NCBI GenBank assembly: GCA_018695965.1
Contig: JABHQB010000152.1
Location: 1 to 6,176 of the forward strand
From: Flavobacteriales bacterium
Lineage (GTDB): Bacteria; Bacteroidota; Bacteroidia; Flavobacteriales; BACL11
Reading direction: 5' to 3'
Length of the DNA: 6,176 bases
The notes beneath the pieces are model-generated. The model did no database searches. It was not told where the DNA came from and was given only the letters and a program-made list of their open reading frames with translations. Each line of letters begins with the position of its first letter. Position 1 is the stretch's first letter. Positions 1 to 5,518 of the stretch are shown in pieces. The translations under genes and the position numbers were made by a program.

Positions 1-500
1 AAAAATCCCAAACAAACATTTTTAATCTATTAGAAACTGGAGAAATATCTGAAAATGAGTTGATAAGAGAAATCCAAAGTTCTTGTAAGTCCGCAACAAG
101 AAAACAAATAATCTTTGCTTGGAATTCCATGCTTTTAGATTTGCCGAAAAACCGAACTAATCTTCTTGAAAATTTGAAAGAGAAATATCAACTATTTTTA
201 CTCTCTAATACAAATGCTATTCATATTAAAGAATTAAAAAGTAGATTAGGAAAAGTGAAATATTCGAAATTTTATAATCTATTTAATAAAGTATATTATT
301 CTCATGAAATTGGTGTCAGGAAGCCACATTCAGAAGCATTTCGTCTTGTTTTAGATGAAAATAATTTAAAAGAAAAAGAAGTTTTATTTATTGATGATTC
401 TCCTCAGCACATTGAGGGAGCAAAAGAACTAGGAATTTATACTTATCATTTAAAAGATAATGAAGAAATTACTACAGTATTTCCTGACATAGTTCAATAA
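1..500 (+). CDS. HAD-superfamily hydrolase (YihX-like phosphatase), 5'-truncated
   Basis: This is the C-terminal 165 residues of a haloacid-dehalogenase-type phosphatase. The first complete codon is at 3 and the frame is open to the left edge. The TTG at 60 is therefore not the real start, and residues upstream of it (NIFNLLETGEISENEL) fit the helical cap of the family. Visible motifs are LLSNTN (HAD motif II, the Ser), VRKPHSEAF (motif III, the conserved Lys) and VLFIDDSPQHIEGAKELG (motif IV, paired Asp for Mg2+). Motif I, with the nucleophile Asp, must lie before the window. The order and wording of motifs resemble the HAD subfamily IA variant 3 group that includes alpha-D-glucose-1-phosphatase YihX, so a cytoplasmic sugar-phosphate or related phosphatase is likely, but the substrate cannot be read from the sequence. 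The stop at 498-500 lies inside the convergent mce gene. Confidence 0.88.
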   Translation, partial: KSQTNIFNLLETGEISENELIREIQSSCKSATRKQIIFAWNSMLLDLPKNRTNLLENLKEKYQLFLLSNTNAIHIKELKSRLGKVKYSKFYNLFNKVYYSHEIGVRKPHSEAFRLVLDENNLKEKEVLFIDDSPQHIEGAKELGIYTYHLKDNEEITTVFPDIVQ

Positions 501-873
501 GAACTCCATTAGTATCTTTTGGATGCAAAAAACAAATGATTTTATTGTCCGCACCTTTTTTTGGTGTATCATTTAGCAATCTGATTCCTTCTGCTTTTAA
601 TCTTGCCATTTCCCTTACAATATCTTCCACTTCAAAAGAAATATGATGCATCCCTTCTCTATTTTTCTGTAAATAGTTACTAATAGGGCTTTCAGAATTT
701 ATAGCTGATACCAATTCAATTTTACTTTCTCCAATCTGAAAAAAAGATGTTGTTACTCCTTCCGATTCTACTGTTTCTGACTTGTAATTTTTCTTTCCAA
801 AAATTTTAGAAAATAGTTCATTTGACTTATTGATGTCGGTTACAGCAATACCAATATGTTCTATTTTTTTCAT
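472..873 (-). CDS. mce: Methylmalonyl-CoA epimerase
   Basis: The product is 133 aa, the usual length for the single-module vicinal-oxygen-chelate epimerase that interconverts (R)- and (S)-methylmalonyl-CoA in the propionyl-CoA/succinyl-CoA route. Two beta-alpha-beta-beta-beta modules are visible. Module 1 begins IEHIGIAV (metal His6) and ends SKIELV (Glu53, at the place of the second metal ligand). Module 2 has MHHISFEVEDI (His76/His77) and ends VLIELCQ (Glu127). GADNKIICFLHPKDTNG is characteristic of the family in Bacteroidota. The usual catalytic Glu of the E-x-G-V segment falls on Ser37, but Glu36 and Glu38 flank it. The start is ATG with no clear Shine-Dalgarno sequence. The gene begins 28 bp after the porP-like gene with no promoter motif between, so it is probably co-transcribed, although its metabolic role is unrelated to secretion. 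The mutase subunits are not in the window. Confidence 0.93.
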   Translation of the reverse strand: MKKIEHIGIAVTDINKSNELFSKIFGKKNYKSETVESEGVTTSFFQIGESKIELVSAINSESPISNYLQKNREGMHHISFEVEDIVREMARLKAEGIRLLNDTPKKGADNKIICFLHPKDTNGVLIELCQEIL

Positions 874-901
874 ATAGTTAGAAGGTGAAAATTAAGATAG
901 T

Positions 902-1801
902 TTAATATCCTTTAACTGGATTAGGAATCATAATAGACATTGTTATCTCATGCGTTCCTAGTTGATACTGGCTGATTTCTCCAAAATAATGGTCGAAAGA
1001 ATATGCAAATTGAATTTTATCCGAGTTAGTGCCAACAGAAAATGCTAAAGATTGATTTGATCTGATTGAAAGTCCTGTCCAAATTTGGTCCATATAAAAT
1101 AATCTAGTGGAAAAATTATATTCAGGATCTCCGTTATCTCTGTGTCGTAATAAAAAAGAAGGTTCTATATACCAATCTCTATCAATTTTAATTTTATATC
1201 CGGCCATACCATAATAAACTCTCTCCTCAATATTTTTTCCGAATCCATCACCTACCTCTTCATTAAATGAGGATTGAAGCATATTAATAACAGAATATCC
1301 TATATGAAGTTTTTCATTATATAAATACAAACCAGAGCTAGCATCTCCTAAGAATTTTTCAAAAGCTCTGTCATTATAAGCCGGGTCATATCCTGGAGGT
1401 AATTGTCCTGGTTCAAAGTTTAAATAATAGTACATTACTTTTGCTCCTAATCCAAAAGATAAATAGGTATTATCTGAATTTAGTGGAACATGATAAGCAT
1501 AATTTATTTGTAGGTTGGTCTGATTAGAGGGAGTAGTTCTATCGTATTCCAGGTATCCACCCATTGCAGATCTGTTATTTAAAGACCCATGATAACTTAT
1601 ATTAGCAGAAAGAGGAGCTCCTTCGAAACCTAGCCATTGTTGTCTGCTTTGTAAGGTAAATTGGTTATAGTCCTTACTACCAGATATAGCTGGATTATAA
1701 ATAACATCATTTGTAAAATATTGTGAGAACATTACCGATTGTTGAGATTTTGAACTCAGAAATGAAAGAACTAAGATAGATATAATTAATACTCTCTTCA
1801 T
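902..1801 (-). CDS. PorP/SprF family type IX secretion outer-membrane protein
   Basis: The protein has 299 aa and an N-terminal signal peptide (MKRVLIISILVLSFLSSKSQ, cleavage likely near residue 20). It is then recognisable from its opening, SVMFSQYFTNDVIYNPAISGS followed by RQQWLGFEGAP, as the PorP/SprF family (a Bacteroidetes-specific beta-barrel-like outer-membrane family). Later segments such as YLSFGLGAKVMYYYLNF and IQFAYSFDHYFGEI look like amphipathic membrane strands, and the C-terminus ends in a strand (HEITMSIMIPN) as expected. In Flavobacterium, SprF-like proteins are needed for secretion and surface attachment of partner cargo carrying type B sorting domains. Here the cargo gene lies immediately upstream with a one-base overlap (TAATG), which supports a dedicated pair. 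Whether this protein is the core PorP of the secretion machine or a cargo-specific paralogue cannot be settled here. The absence of porK-N/gldK-N neighbours and the adjacent cargo favour the paralogue. Confidence 0.92.
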   Translation of the reverse strand: MKRVLIISILVLSFLSSKSQQSVMFSQYFTNDVIYNPAISGSKDYNQFTLQSRQQWLGFEGAPLSANISYHGSLNNRSAMGGYLEYDRTTPSNQTNLQINYAYHVPLNSDNTYLSFGLGAKVMYYYLNFEPGQLPPGYDPAYNDRAFEKFLGDASSGLYLYNEKLHIGYSVINMLQSSFNEEVGDGFGKNIEERVYYGMAGYKIKIDRDWYIEPSFLLRHRDNGDPEYNFSTRLFYMDQIWTGLSIRSNQSLAFSVGTNSDKIQFAYSFDHYFGEISQYQLGTHEITMSIMIPNPVKGY

Positions 1802-1803
1802 TA
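1799..1803 (-). other. TAATG stop/start junction (translational coupling)
   Basis: On the minus strand the TAA of the secreted-protein gene and the ATG of the PorP/SprF-like gene share one A (TAATG). This arrangement lets a terminating ribosome reinitiate. It suggests that cargo and outer-membrane partner are made together from one mRNA. Confidence 0.8.
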
Positions 1804-2880
1804 TCTTACAATAGTTAATGTTCCTTTAAACACTTCATCTCCATTTTCTAAATTCAGGACATAATAATAGGTTCCTGAAGTTAATCTTCTGCCATCTTTG
1901 GAGTAACCATTAAATGCAGTAGATTCAGAATTTATATAATTTCTTCTTCTATACACCATACTTCCCATTCTATCGTAAACTTCCACTAGCGCTTCTGGAT
2001 ACAATTCAATATTTTCTATTTCCCAATAATCATGTATTCCATCATCATTAGGAGAAAAAACAGAATAAACTATAATACAAATTTTAGGATTTGAAGATAT
2101 TGTAATAGAATCTGAAATTATGCAACCCATTATATCTGTTATTATAACAGAATATGTTCCGGGGTATAAATTTTCAATTCTACTAGATTCTATATCCATA
2201 AATTCCTCTTCTGTGTTCCAAAAAAAGGTAAATGGTGGTGTTCCGTTTTCTACATAAATTCTAGCTGCTCCGCTATTATCATCTTTACAAATTACATTAT
2301 CAGTAGACATAAAAGTTTGCATTTCTTCTACGGTATTAATAGTTAAATACTGATTTCTTTCACATCCGTTTGTATCTGTAATGTGCAAGGTGTAAGGGGT
2401 GATCGATGGAGCTATATTTACAATACTTCTGGATGTATCTCCTATTCCTGTCCAAAGCGTAGAATAGGGAGGAGTTCCACCATAAATTGTAGTAGTTATA
2501 TCTGCAGAGTCTGAAGGATTACACATGTTTTTTAAAACAAATTCTGCTGTAATCGGAATCGTTTGCTCTACAGAGATAGTATCAATTAAAGAACAAATTA
2601 AAGGAGATGTAGAATCTCCTGGAATAGAGTATTCATTAATAATTAGAGTAAAATCTCCAGATTGCAAATTAGATAATATTAAATTTGTAGAGATCGAGCT
2701 ATCTGGTAGCACCCAATTCCAATCAACATTTGGGTTAGTAATGCTTATTTGTATTTCTCCGGTATTATCATTATAGCAATCAACATGTGTTATATTTATT
2801 TGATCGTACGAACATTGCGCATATATCTGAGAACTAATAAATAATAATAGGATTGTAAAAAGAAATATCTGTTTTTTCAT
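1801..2880 (-). CDS. Secreted SprB-repeat protein with T9SS type B (gliding-type) C-terminal sorting domain
   Basis: The product is 359 aa with a Sec signal peptide (MKKQIFLFTILLLFISSQIYA, residues 1-21, mature start near QCSYDQ). Three successive SprB-like, Cys-containing beta modules follow, at about 23-107, 115-183 and 193-262. The last two show the typical G-G/N-T-P-P-Y/F ... W pattern (GGTPPYSTLW, NGTPPFTFFW) and a T/S-D-x-x-G-C ending (ITDTNGCE, ITDIMGCI). The C-terminal domain (about 272-359) has the type B/gliding-motility C-terminal hallmarks: FSPNDDGIHDYW, VEVYDRMGSMVYRRRNY, FNGYSKDGRRLTSGTYYYVLNL and a final KGTLTIVR. This predicts export through T9SS and attachment at the cell surface or release. 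SprB itself is a giant adhesin, whereas this is a miniature with only three repeats, so its role in adhesion or gliding is inferred. It is first in its transcription unit, ahead of the PorP/SprF-like gene, and has its own promoter-like element at 2897-2904. Confidence 0.93.
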   Translation of the reverse strand: MKKQIFLFTILLLFISSQIYAQCSYDQINITHVDCYNDNTGEIQISITNPNVDWNWVLPDSSISTNLILSNLQSGDFTLIINEYSIPGDSTSPLICSLIDTISVEQTIPITAEFVLKNMCNPSDSADITTTIYGGTPPYSTLWTGIGDTSRSIVNIAPSITPYTLHITDTNGCERNQYLTINTVEEMQTFMSTDNVICKDDNSGAARIYVENGTPPFTFFWNTEEEFMDIESSRIENLYPGTYSVIITDIMGCIISDSITISSNPKICIIVYSVFSPNDDGIHDYWEIENIELYPEALVEVYDRMGSMVYRRRNYINSESTAFNGYSKDGRRLTSGTYYYVLNLENGDEVFKGTLTIVR

Positions 2881-2896
2881 AAAAAATTAACTTGGG

Positions 2897-2904
2897 CAAA
2901 TATA
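2897..2904 (-). promoter_or_regulatory. Putative -7 box (TATATTTG) of the secreted-protein/porP/mce unit
   Basis: The minus strand reads TATATTTG, a perfect match to the Bacteroidota -7 consensus TAnnTTTG, with its last base 16 nt before the ATG at 2880. The transcript would have a leader of only about 10-13 nt, which is A/T-only next to the start and has no Shine-Dalgarno sequence. No clean -33 TTG is visible, because that region is occupied by the terminator hairpin of tRNA-Cys. Confidence 0.65.
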
Positions 2905-2935
2905 AAAAAAAAGCTCGTATAAATACGAGCTTTTT
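2904..2935 (-). terminator. Rho-independent terminator of tRNA-Cys
   Basis: A 9-bp perfect stem (AAGCTCGTA/TACGAGCTT, 2911-2919 with 2924-2932) with a 4-nt loop is extended by A/T pairs. On the minus strand it is followed by nine T (complement of 2904-2912). It begins about 8 nt after the tRNA 3' end. The plus strand also has a T-rich tail, but no plus-strand gene needs it. Confidence 0.85.
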
Positions 2936-2942
2936 ATTTTTG

Positions 2943-3013
2943 AGGTATCGAGCGGATTCGAACCGCTGTAGATGGTGTTGCAGACCACTGCCTAGCCACT
3001 CGGCCACGATACC
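2943..3013 (-). tRNA. tRNA-Cys (GCA)
   Basis: This is a 71-nt cloverleaf on the minus strand. The acceptor GGTATCG/CGATACC is fully paired. The D stem is GCC/GGC and the anticodon stem is GTGGT/ACCAT with loop CTGCAAC, giving anticodon GCA at 2979-2981. A short variable loop follows, and the T arm is AGCGG-TTCGAAT-CCGCT. The discriminator base is U, the identity base expected for tRNA-Cys. The 3' CCA is not encoded (the DNA continues CAA), so a CCA-adding enzyme must complete it. The gene sits 47 bp downstream of pth on the same strand and has its own promoter-like element. Confidence 0.97.
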
Positions 3014-3027
3014 TTATTTTCGGATTA

Positions 3028-3035
3028 CAAATATA
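3028..3035 (-). promoter_or_regulatory. Putative -7 box (TATATTTG) of tRNA-Cys
   Basis: A perfect TAnnTTTG on the minus strand lies 14 bp before the first base of tRNA-Cys. This spacing would place the transcription start a few bases ahead of the mature 5' end. A T-run about 18-21 nt upstream is the only candidate for a -33 element. Confidence 0.6.
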
Positions 3036-3060
3036 AAGATAATTTTAATTGGAAAATAAT

Positions 3061-3624
3061 TTATCTCCTATTAAAATCATTCATTGTTCGGTTAATGCCA
3101 ATAGTAGTAAATGATAAAATCATTTTAACTGCTAAATCCATTCTTTCTTCTAGTAAATTTGTTTCTTCATCTGACCAATTTCCTAAAACATAATCGGATT
3201 GTCTACCTTTGTTAAACTCAGATCCGATACCAAATTTTATTCTTGGAAAAGAAGTGCTTTGTAAAACTTCAATGATGTCCTTTAAACCATTATGCCCACC
3301 ATCAGAACCCTTTGCTCTGAGCCTAATAGTAGAAAATGGTAAGGATATATCATCAGAAACAACTAAAATATTATCAGCAGATACTTTCTCTTTTTGCATC
3401 CAATAATTTACTGCTTTCCCACTTAAATTCATAAAAGTATTTGGCTTAAGTAGTATAAGCTGCCTCCCTTTATGTTTTAATACCGATACGTCAGCAAGCT
3501 TATCAGTAGAAAAAGAAATGTTGGATAAGCTAGCTAGCTTATCCAACACTTTAAATCCTATATTATGGCGACTATTTTCATACTTTTCGCCAGGGTTACC
3601 TAATCCTATGATTAAGTATTTCAT
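3061..3624 (-). CDS. pth: Peptidyl-tRNA hydrolase
   Basis: The protein is 187 aa, a normal length for bacterial Pth, the cytosolic esterase that frees tRNA from prematurely released peptidyl-tRNA. Conserved residues are in place: Asn10 and His20 in IIGLGNPGEKYENSRHNIGF (His20 is the catalytic base), Asn66 in NTFMNLSGK, Asp91 in VVSDDISLP, and Asn112 in GSDGGHNGLKD. FPRIKFGIG and DYVLGNW are further family signatures. It starts 3 bp after the rplY stop, so the two are surely co-transcribed from the prs promoter. Its last codon is 47 bp from tRNA-Cys with no strong terminator between. An unusual feature is the perfect 30-bp palindrome inside codons 26-35, after the HNIGF motif. The peptide it encodes (LDKLASLSN) is plausible for the end of helix 1, so the reading frame looks intact. 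Confidence 0.97.
   Translation of the reverse strand: MKYLIIGLGNPGEKYENSRHNIGFKVLDKLASLSNISFSTDKLADVSVLKHKGRQLILLKPNTFMNLSGKAVNYWMQKEKVSADNILVVSDDISLPFSTIRLRAKGSDGGHNGLKDIIEVLQSTSFPRIKFGIGSEFNKGRQSDYVLGNWSDEETNLLEERMDLAVKMILSFTTIGINRTMNDFNRR
3519..3548. repeat. Perfect 30-bp palindrome within pth
   Basis: The left arm TGTTGGATAAGCTAG is followed directly by its exact reverse complement, with no spacer and a CTAG centre. The symmetry breaks at 3518 (A) versus 3549 (C). It lies in phase, so the plus and minus strands both encode LDKLASLSN. In pth mRNA it could fold into a stem of about 13 bp with a 4-nt loop. AGCTTATC from the right arm recurs at 3497-3504, where the protein again reads DKLA. 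Confidence 0.95.
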
Positions 3625-3627
3625 TAT

Positions 3628-4305
3628 TTACTCAGTAGCTGGTTCTTCAGCAGGAGATTCTTGTTTCGTTTCATCTCCTTCTGATTTAGATTCTCCACCT
3701 TCAGTAGTTTCTCCTTCTTCTCCTTCTAATTCTTCATCCTCTTCTACCTCTTCCTCAATAGCAGCTCTTGCAGTTTTCACACCAACTACTACAGAATTAT
3801 CTGGGGCTAAGAATTCACATCCATCTTGATCTAAATCTTTAATGTAAATAAATTGACCTATTTTTAAATGCTCAATATCAAGTTCAATTGCATCTGGCAT
3901 CTTATCAATGAGACCTCTTGTAATAATTTTTCTTCTTCTGAACATAAGATTTCCTCCATTTCTAACTCCGATAGATAAGCCATTTAGAATTACTGGAATA
4001 GAAATAGTGATTTCTTTGTCCTCAAATACTTCTAGAAAATCAATATGAAGAATTCTATCTGTTACTGGATGGAACTGAATATCTTTCATGATTGCCCTCG
4101 TTTTTTTTCCACTAATATCTAATTCTACTACATAAACATCTGGAGTATTTACAAGGTTTCTAAAGTCATTTTCATGAGCATAAAAACACACTTGCTTTTC
4201 TCCCCCGTAAAGTACACATGGAACATTACCCTGATTTCTTAGCGATCGAGTGTTAGATTTTCCAACTTTCTCTCTCTCAATTACGCTAATTGCTAGTGAT
4301 TTCAT
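3628..4305 (-). CDS. rplY: 50S ribosomal protein bL25, Ctc (general stress protein) type
   Basis: The product has 225 aa. The N-terminal bL25 5S-rRNA-binding domain (about 1-91) has REKVGKSNTRSLRNQGNVPCVLYGG and the signature IQFHPVTDRILHIDFLEV. The C-terminal Ctc/TL5-type beta domain (about 92-180) includes EITISIPVILNGLSIGVRNGG and MPDAIELDIEHLKIGQFIYI. The protein binds 5S rRNA at the central protuberance of the large subunit. The tail, residues 184-225, is extremely acidic: 19 Glu and 2 Asp in 42 residues by my count, with no hydrophobic core, so it is presumably disordered. The start is ATG with an A-rich leader (AAATAAAACAAA) and no Shine-Dalgarno sequence. It lies 34 bp after prs and 3 bp before pth, the classic prs-ctc-pth order known from many bacteria including Bacillus. 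Confidence 0.96.
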   Translation of the reverse strand: MKSLAISVIEREKVGKSNTRSLRNQGNVPCVLYGGEKQVCFYAHENDFRNLVNTPDVYVVELDISGKKTRAIMKDIQFHPVTDRILHIDFLEVFEDKEITISIPVILNGLSIGVRNGGNLMFRRRKIITRGLIDKMPDAIELDIEHLKIGQFIYIKDLDQDGCEFLAPDNSVVVGVKTARAAIEEEVEEDEELEGEEGETTEGGESKSEGDETKQESPAEEPATE

Positions 4306-4339
4306 TTTGTTTTATTTTTGATTTATTAATAATTGTTTC

Positions 4340-5278
4340 TTACTGATTGCTTTTCCAAGTAGCAGAGATAGATTCATTCTTAACTACTGATTTTATTGTT
4401 TTAGCAAAGAAATCTGCAACGGAAATTTCTCTTACTTTTTTACTTTTATGTTCCTTTGGAATTGTATTTGTTATTACCAATTCTGCAATATTTGAGTTGT
4501 CAATTTTCTGATACGCATCTTTTGAAAGAACACCATGAGTACAATATGCTCGTACTGAAGTTGCTCCTTGCTGAATCATTAAATCGGCAGCTTTAGTTAG
4601 AGTTCCAGCTGTATCTACCATATCATCAATAATTACAACATCTTTTCCTTCAACATCTCCCAGAACTTTCATCTCACCTATTACATTTGCTTTTTTACGC
4701 TCTTTATAACAAACAACAACTCCTGAATTTAGTAATTTACTATAAGCATTTGCTCTTTTAGTCCCTCCCATATCTGGAGATGCAATTACTAAATTTGCTA
4801 AATTTAAATTCTTAATGTCTTCTATAAAAAGTTCTGAAGCATATAAATGATCTACTGGAACTTCAAAAAATCCTTGAATTTGATCGGCATGTAAATCCAT
4901 AGTCATTACACGACTTACTCCAGCTGCCGAAAGTAAATTAGCGACTAATTTTGCCCCTATCGGAACTCTTGGCTTCCCCTTTTTATCCTGACGAGCATAT
5001 CCAAAATAAGGCATTACAGCAATAATATTATGAGCAGAAGCTCTTTTTGCAGCATCAACCATTAGTAATAGTTCCATTAAATTATCTGATGGTGGTGTGG
5101 TAGATTGAATTAGAAAAACATGAGATCCACGAACAGTTTCATCAAATGATGGTTCAAATTCTCCATCAGAAAATTCTACTATTGATGAAGATGAAATCTC
5201 TGATCCGTATGATTTAGCAATTTGAGATGCTAAATATTTTGTGTTAGCTCCTGCAAAAAATTTAATTGGTTTTTCCAT
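4340..5278 (-). CDS. prs: Ribose-phosphate pyrophosphokinase (PRPP synthase)
   Basis: This cytosolic enzyme makes PRPP from ribose 5-phosphate and ATP for purine, pyrimidine, His, Trp and NAD synthesis. From the chosen start (MEKPIKFFAG) it is 312 aa, close to the 315 of E. coli. Motifs present are FSDGEFEPSFDETVRG (37-51), the flexible catalytic loop YFGYARQDKKGKPR (91-104), MDLHADQIQGFF (127-138, His130), SPDMGG (167-172) and the PRPP-binding loop DVVIIDDMVDTAGT (213-226). The frame stays open upstream to a TTG at 5305, which would add nine residues. That codon lies inside the predicted -7 box (5303-5310), so it cannot be on the mRNA, and the ATG at 5278 is preferred. AAGGA lies just upstream of this ATG and is the only Shine-Dalgarno-like sequence I noticed ahead of a start in the window. 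It is the first gene of the prs-rplY-pth unit. Confidence 0.97.
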   Translation of the reverse strand: MEKPIKFFAGANTKYLASQIAKSYGSEISSSSIVEFSDGEFEPSFDETVRGSHVFLIQSTTPPSDNLMELLLMVDAAKRASAHNIIAVMPYFGYARQDKKGKPRVPIGAKLVANLLSAAGVSRVMTMDLHADQIQGFFEVPVDHLYASELFIEDIKNLNLANLVIASPDMGGTKRANAYSKLLNSGVVVCYKERKKANVIGEMKVLGDVEGKDVVIIDDMVDTAGTLTKAADLMIQQGATSVRAYCTHGVLSKDAYQKIDNSNIAELVITNTIPKEHKSKKVREISVADFFAKTIKSVVKNESISATWKSNQ

Positions 5279-5302
5279 TATTTCCTTATTTAAAAAGGGG
5301 TG

Positions 5303-5310
5303 CAAATATA
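5303..5310 (-). promoter_or_regulatory. Putative -7 box (TATATTTG) of prs-rplY-pth
   Basis: The minus strand reads TATATTTG, an exact TAnnTTTG match, ending 24 bp before the prs ATG at 5278. No other match occurs upstream of rplY or pth, so this element probably drives all three genes. The region about 20 nt further upstream is T-rich but has no clear TTG. Confidence 0.65.
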
Positions 5311-5369
5311 GTAAAATATCTGATAAAAATTATTTTTCTGAAAAATCTATTATATGAGGAATTATGTAT

Positions 5370-5377
5370 TATTTTTG
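5370..5377 (+). promoter_or_regulatory. Putative -7 box (TATTTTTG) of tRNA-Leu
   Basis: This is an exact TAnnTTTG match, 18 bp before the first base of tRNA-Leu. It is divergent from the prs promoter, with about 60 bp between the two boxes. No convincing -33 element is visible. Confidence 0.6.
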
Positions 5378-5395
5378 CGACAACAAAACTGAAAT

Positions 5396-5480
5396 GCCCA
5401 GGTGGCGGAATTGGTAGACGCGTTGGTCTCAAACACCAATGGAGTAATCCGTGCCGGTTCGAGCCCGGCTCTGGGTACCA
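5396..5480 (+). tRNA. tRNA-Leu (CAA)
   Basis: This is a class II tRNA of 85 nt including the encoded CCA (5478-5480). The acceptor GCCCAGG/TCTGGGT pairs with G-U at both ends. The D stem is GCG/CGC. The anticodon stem TTGGT/ACCAA encloses the loop CTCAAAC, giving anticodon CAA at 5430-5432, which reads UUG. A long variable arm follows (5440-5452), then the T arm GCCGG-TTCGAGC-CCGGC and discriminator A. The long variable arm and A73 agree with leucine identity. Unlike the tRNA-Cys in this window, the CCA end is encoded. Confidence 0.97.
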
Positions 5481-5516
5481 AAAAGCTCTCTTTATTAGGA
5501 GAGCTTTTTTTATTTT
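5481..5516 (+). terminator. Rho-independent terminator of tRNA-Leu
   Basis: A 10-bp stem, AAAAGCTCTC (5481-5490) with GAGAGCTTTT (5499-5508), has an 8-nt loop and is followed by T-rich sequence. It starts one base after the tRNA CCA end and closes the single-tRNA transcript before the next promoter at 5519. Confidence 0.85.
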
Positions 5517-5518
5517 AT

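Noticed and set aside
60..62. TTG as the start of the HAD phosphatase
   Set aside because: The frame is open to the left edge with family-like sequence upstream, and the nucleophile motif is still missing. The gene is truncated by the window, not started here.
757..771. Possible loss of the catalytic glutamate in methylmalonyl-CoA epimerase (Ser37 at the usual Glu position)
   Set aside because: Glu36 and Glu38 flank the site, the metal ligands are intact, and as far as I recall a similar S-E-G-V segment occurs in other flavobacterial epimerases. The enzyme is therefore probably active.
2525..2776. Open frame of 83 codons on the plus strand
   Set aside because: It is antisense within the well-supported SprB-repeat/type B protein gene, has no recognisable domain and no promoter motif.
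3631..3756. Glu-codon-rich stretch as a simple-sequence DNA repeat
   Set aside because: The codons are mixed and the units do not repeat exactly, so it is an acidic protein tail and not a microsatellite.
3209..3829. Two plus-strand open frames opposite pth and rplY
   Set aside because: Both are antisense to strongly conserved genes. The second is rich in Ser/Pro only because it reads the complement of the acidic Glu codons. Its opening peptide LDKLASLSN copies that of Pth because of the palindrome, not because of a duplicated gene.
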